Translations under genes and position numbers: made by a program
Notes under the pieces: model-generated
The model's database searches: none
What the model was told of the DNA's origin: nothing
Seen by the model: only the letters and a program-made list of their open reading frames with translations
Assembly (NCBI GenBank): GCA_002725995.1
Contig: PBRQ01000019.1
Location: forward strand, 63,805 to 99,379
Reading direction: 5' to 3'
Length of the DNA stretch: 35,575 bases
DNA from: Gammaproteobacteria bacterium
GTDB taxonomy: Bacteria > Pseudomonadota > Gammaproteobacteria > Pseudomonadales > Azotimanducaceae
Shown: piece by piece, positions 33,151 to 35,575 of the stretch
Layout: every line of letters begins with the position of its first letter
How positions within the stretch are numbered: position 1 is the first letter of the stretch

Positions 33151-34050
33151 TTACTCAGGCATTGGTTTGGCAGGCTTTCTGAACTTCAGGGTCATACGAT
33201 CTGACTCACCGATGGTGATGTATTTGTCTCGGTCGACATCGCCCATTGCCAGGCTAGGCGGTAATGTCCAGACTCCTCTAGGGTGGTTGTGACTGTCCTT
33301 AGAGTTGTGATGCATATCTGATCTTTCAACTAAGTTGAACCCTGCTTCAGTTACAAGCTCAATAACACGATCCTCGGATATGTATCCATTCGCTGCTGCA
33401 GGATCCTCGGTTTTAGGGTCCGGCCACCGATGATCAACAAGGCCGAGGATTCCTCCGGGTTTTAACACATCAAACATGGCTCTGAAAGTTGCTTTTGCAG
33501 CCGCGTCACCACCATATCCAGGGACAACCCAATTGTGTGCATTACGAAACGTGAGCAACAGATCTGCAGATGATTTTGGGGCAATATTGAGGTCATACGG
33601 ATAGTACAAAGTAGTAATTTTTAACTGATCATAGATAGCGGGTGAGTGGCCGGCTTTTTGCAGGAAGGTGCCGAGAAAACGTCGTTGAACGCCATTATAT
33701 CCATAAGAAGGATTGGCGCTGTAGTGAGCTGCGTACAACTTGCCATTCTTGCGCAGTGCTGGCGCCAGTATCTCAGTGTACCAACCTGTACCGGGCCAGG
33801 CTTCGACCACAGTCATGTCTGATCTGAAGCCAAAAAACGTGAGGGTCTCCTTTGGCTTGCGATACTGATCCCTGGCCTTGTTGCTTGAGCTTCGGTGCTC
33901 GCCGTTGATTGCAGTATCGATTGCAGACTCAGTCGTGGCATCAAGGTCATTGCCAGCGCCTGCTGCCACCTGTGCTGTTGCGCTGAGAACCAGAGAAAAC
34001 GCGAAACGCATTGGTATCTTTGACCAAGGCCTAATTTTGAACGCGTTCAT
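33151..34050 (-). CDS. Exported methyltransferase-like protein (COG4798 type)
   Basis: A 299-residue protein with an N-terminal signal peptide (basic residues 1-15, hydrophobic core about 15-30, possible cleavage near AGAG) and a SAM-methyltransferase core: TVVEAWPGTGWYTEILAP (80-97), KPGGILGLVDHRW and the C-terminal ESDRMTLKFRKP. This is the layout of the COG4798 predicted methyltransferases found in the periplasm of many proteobacteria; activity and substrate are unknown. The export of a SAM-binding fold is odd because SAM is cytoplasmic, so it may not be a methyltransferase in fact. GGAGGG lies four bases before the ATG; a second Met at residue 14 is possible. Confidence 0.83.
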   Translation of the reverse strand: MNAFKIRPWSKIPMRFAFSLVLSATAQVAAGAGNDLDATTESAIDTAINGEHRSSSNKARDQYRKPKETLTFFGFRSDMTVVEAWPGTGWYTEILAPALRKNGKLYAAHYSANPSYGYNGVQRRFLGTFLQKAGHSPAIYDQLKITTLYYPYDLNIAPKSSADLLLTFRNAHNWVVPGYGGDAAAKATFRAMFDVLKPGGILGLVDHRWPDPKTEDPAAANGYISEDRVIELVTEAGFNLVERSDMHHNSKDSHNHPRGVWTLPPSLAMGDVDRDKYITIGESDRMTLKFRKPAKPMPE

Positions 34051-34551
34051 ATTCCCTCCTTAACAGAGTGTGAGTAAACAGATCCTTTGACACATGGTCA
34101 CAATTGTTGAAGCGACAACGCGCCCTGTACAAGCCCTTTCGGGGAGTATAAGCAGTATTAAGGCCTCTTTTCCAACCAAACCCAACTTACATAGTGGATA
34201 TCCAAAGGCTCATTTCTGGATACAAGGAGGAACTAACGTGAGTCGTTACAATTTTGATCGAATATCAGCAAGAATAATGGTCAGCTTAGGGAGCATCACC
34301 GGCCAAGAAAGCTGACACAAAAGCTTTTAGTGTGATCTTCACTTACGGCCAGGTACGGACATTGCGCTTCTGTTCTACCCTGCCCTCAGATAACAATAGG
34401 ATGGTGAGTAGCTGGAGCATTGACACATAGCCCTTTGCCGGTCAAAGAAAATGGCTTCCGCTTTGTCATTCAGTGGCCTTCGTGACGGATCGGTCCGGTC
34501 CGGTAGTGTTACACACCAAGGGTGAAGGTTAGGGGCGCTCGATTTTCTGTG
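34051..34551. other. 501-base gene-free region
   Basis: No ORF here has a Shine-Dalgarno or recognisable protein. It holds the right copy of a diverged repeat (34343-34366) and a short tandem CGGTCCGGTCCGG near 34494-34506. It precedes DNA that looks acquired and may be degraded coding sequence. Confidence 0.4.
34343..34366 (+). repeat. Diverged direct repeat, right copy
   Basis: This is the partner of the sequence at 33069-33093; see that entry. The copy lies inside the gene-free gap upstream of the methyltransferase-like gene, 1.27 kb from the first. Confidence 0.35.
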
Positions 34552-35109
34552 CTACTCCAACTTCGAAGTCACCTTTGCAGGCCCGTCGTACGTGTGGAGC
34601 ATTTCGTACCAGCCTGAGCCGGGGCAGCTCAGCACGTTGCCAACACGTTTGCCTGTTTCCATATGGTGTGCGCGGCCCTCCCATGCGTCGGGGTCTCTTT
34701 GCCACTCGTTGAGCACCCTTTCGGCTTCCTCCCAGCTTGTTGCGTCAACCTCGTAAAAGGAAATGAAGTCGGTAAACGTCGCTCCTTTCAGATGTTTTCC
34801 TCGGAGCTCGTACACGCGGCTTCGGACGAAGTTTGGGGTTTTGGACACGTCTTCGACGTGCTGGTCGACGAAGAATTCCCTGAACCCCTCCAGGGTTTCA
34901 GGGCTATCGTCGGTCGGTTCGCACAAACCGATGAGGATGAATCGCTTGAGTTCGCCTTTAGGCTCCTCCGCAGCCACTTCGATCGGCAGCGCCAGTCCAA
35001 CGGCCACGACCGCAGCGGCTACACCGGAAATCACACACTTCTCCACACGACCGAAGACGCTTTGGTTGTTCACGTTGCTCACCGAGAGCAGTTCCCTTAT
35101 CGGTTCCAT
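34552..35109 (-). CDS. Exported dimeric alpha/beta-barrel (EthD-like) protein
   Basis: A 185-residue protein with a long N-region, a hydrophobic stretch (about 29-47, ISGVAAAVVAVGLALP) and a putative AEE cleavage zone, so probably exported or membrane-tethered. The mature part has a ferredoxin-like barrel look: FILIGLCEPTDDSPETLEGFREFF, QHVEDVSKTPNFVRSRVYEL, then FISFYEVDATSWEEAERVL. The QHVxDVxxxPxFxxxRxYEL block is typical of EthD/DUF-type dimeric alpha/beta barrels in degradation clusters. The start at 35109 has GGAGGAGGAG upstream; an in-frame start at 35196 would be cysteine-rich and unlike a protein N-terminus. Base use looks somewhat GC-richer than the neighbouring genes. Confidence 0.65.
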   Translation of the reverse strand: MEPIRELLSVSNVNNQSVFGRVEKCVISGVAAAVVAVGLALPIEVAAEEPKGELKRFILIGLCEPTDDSPETLEGFREFFVDQHVEDVSKTPNFVRSRVYELRGKHLKGATFTDFISFYEVDATSWEEAERVLNEWQRDPDAWEGRAHHMETGKRVGNVLSCPGSGWYEMLHTYDGPAKVTSKLE

Positions 35110-35261
35110 GGCAGTTGCTCCTCCTCCGCATGTGTTCCAGGCCCTACAGGAATGGCTGGAGCCTACCACGACTGACTCAGTCGTGCAGCAGACCACTTGC
35201 CTGGGGAGGTCTTCATGTCGTGTATAAAAAATACTAACACCCTATTCTGAGAAATCAGCAG

Positions 35262-35575
35262 CTAGGCTACATAACGTGAGTAATCATCCAGCACCGTTGA
35301 CAGGTCATACCAGCCCCAGCCAATGATCTTGAAGTAAGTAAAGTCCGTTTGCCACATTTCATTCACGCGTGTGCTTGGATTTTGAAACGTATCACGGGCC
35401 TCCATCAAAATATAGGCTGGGCTCGTGATAAGGTCTTGTTCCTTGAGAAGCCGATAAACCGTGGACTCTGAGACGAAGTAGCGCTTGCTGTCTTTGTAAC
35501 TGACAGCAAGCTCCCTTGGCGATAACTCGGGCTTATCCAAGGCCAAATCGATAATCGCGCCACGATGCTCATCGC
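35262..35575 (-). mobile_element. IS3-family transposase (OrfB) fragment
   Basis: This frame is open to the window edge at its 5' end and shows an IS3-family OrfB: HTH-like DLALDKPELSPRELAVSY, then the start of the DDE core NEMWQTDFTYFKIIGWGWY with LDDYSRYV. It stops with TAG at 35262 just after DDYSRY, where full-length OrfB continues for about 120 residues with the other catalytic D and E. No terminal inverted repeat is visible. It is therefore a truncated remnant that may continue to the right, not an active element. Confidence 0.85.

Noticed and set aside
32929..33204. 91-residue ORF between SDR and methyltransferase
   Set aside because: It has no ribosome site and no recognisable motif, and it overlaps the 3' end of the methyltransferase-like gene.
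34094..34315. 73-residue ORF in the gene-free gap
   Set aside because: It has no Shine-Dalgarno and its composition does not look like a protein; probably chance.

Overview
The window looks like chromosomal DNA of a Gram-negative, probably marine gammaproteobacterium with a broad catabolic repertoire. This is inferred from moderate GC content, Shine-Dalgarno-led genes, GtrA, DUF445 and COG4798-type proteins, an IS3 remnant, and many short-chain dehydrogenases and acyl-CoA enzymes. The species cannot be named from the sequence. There are no rRNA or tRNA genes and no CRISPR array.

Layout. Positions 1-644 hold a decayed ORF, perhaps DUF1631-like. Next come an SDR (minus strand) and a DUF445 membrane protein (plus strand). 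A plus-strand run follows: glyoxalase-II-like hydrolase, SDR, a PEP-synthase/rifampicin-phosphotransferase-like enzyme of 910 residues, and a luciferase-like flavin oxidoreductase. From 9017 to 10072 lies wreckage: a MarR operator, a MarR gene cut after its DNA-binding helix, and a PEP-mutase/isocitrate-lyase-type gene joined out of frame and carrying an amber stop at a tyrosine position.

From 18931 down to 10134 the minus strand is a long catabolic array: acyl-CoA dehydrogenase, APH-type phosphotransferase, acyl-CoA synthetase and two tandem SDRs, then a small redox protein, an FmdB-type zinc-ribbon protein, a nitrilase and a methyltransferase. The first five match the enzyme set of the levulinate/4-hydroxyacid pathway (phosphorylate a 4-hydroxyacyl-CoA, then convert it to an enoyl-CoA). 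The small redox protein (C_GCAxxG_C_C family) has an in-frame TGA at its first conserved cysteine, followed at once by a strong bacterial SECIS-like hairpin. I read it as an unannotated selenoprotein, and it is the best find in the window.

From 19048 to 25796 come a 2-keto-4-pentenoate hydratase divergent from a class III aminotransferase, two overlapping DsbA-fold isomerase-like genes, a YdjM-type membrane hydrolase, a GtrA/glycosyltransferase pair and a methyltransferase. From 25821 to 32886 come a GPH-type transporter, an SDR lacking the catalytic lysine, a SnoaL/NTF2-like protein, a two-subunit molybdopterin/iron-sulfur oxidoreductase without a membrane anchor, and another SDR. The right end (33151-35575) has a secreted methyltransferase-like protein, a signal-peptide protein with a dimeric alpha/beta-barrel fold, and a truncated IS3 transposase.

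An identical 20-base sequence containing a KstR/TetR-like T-nn-AAC-nn-GTT-nn-A palindrome lies upstream of both the PEP-synthase-like gene and the transporter, suggesting that these distant transcription units share a regulator.
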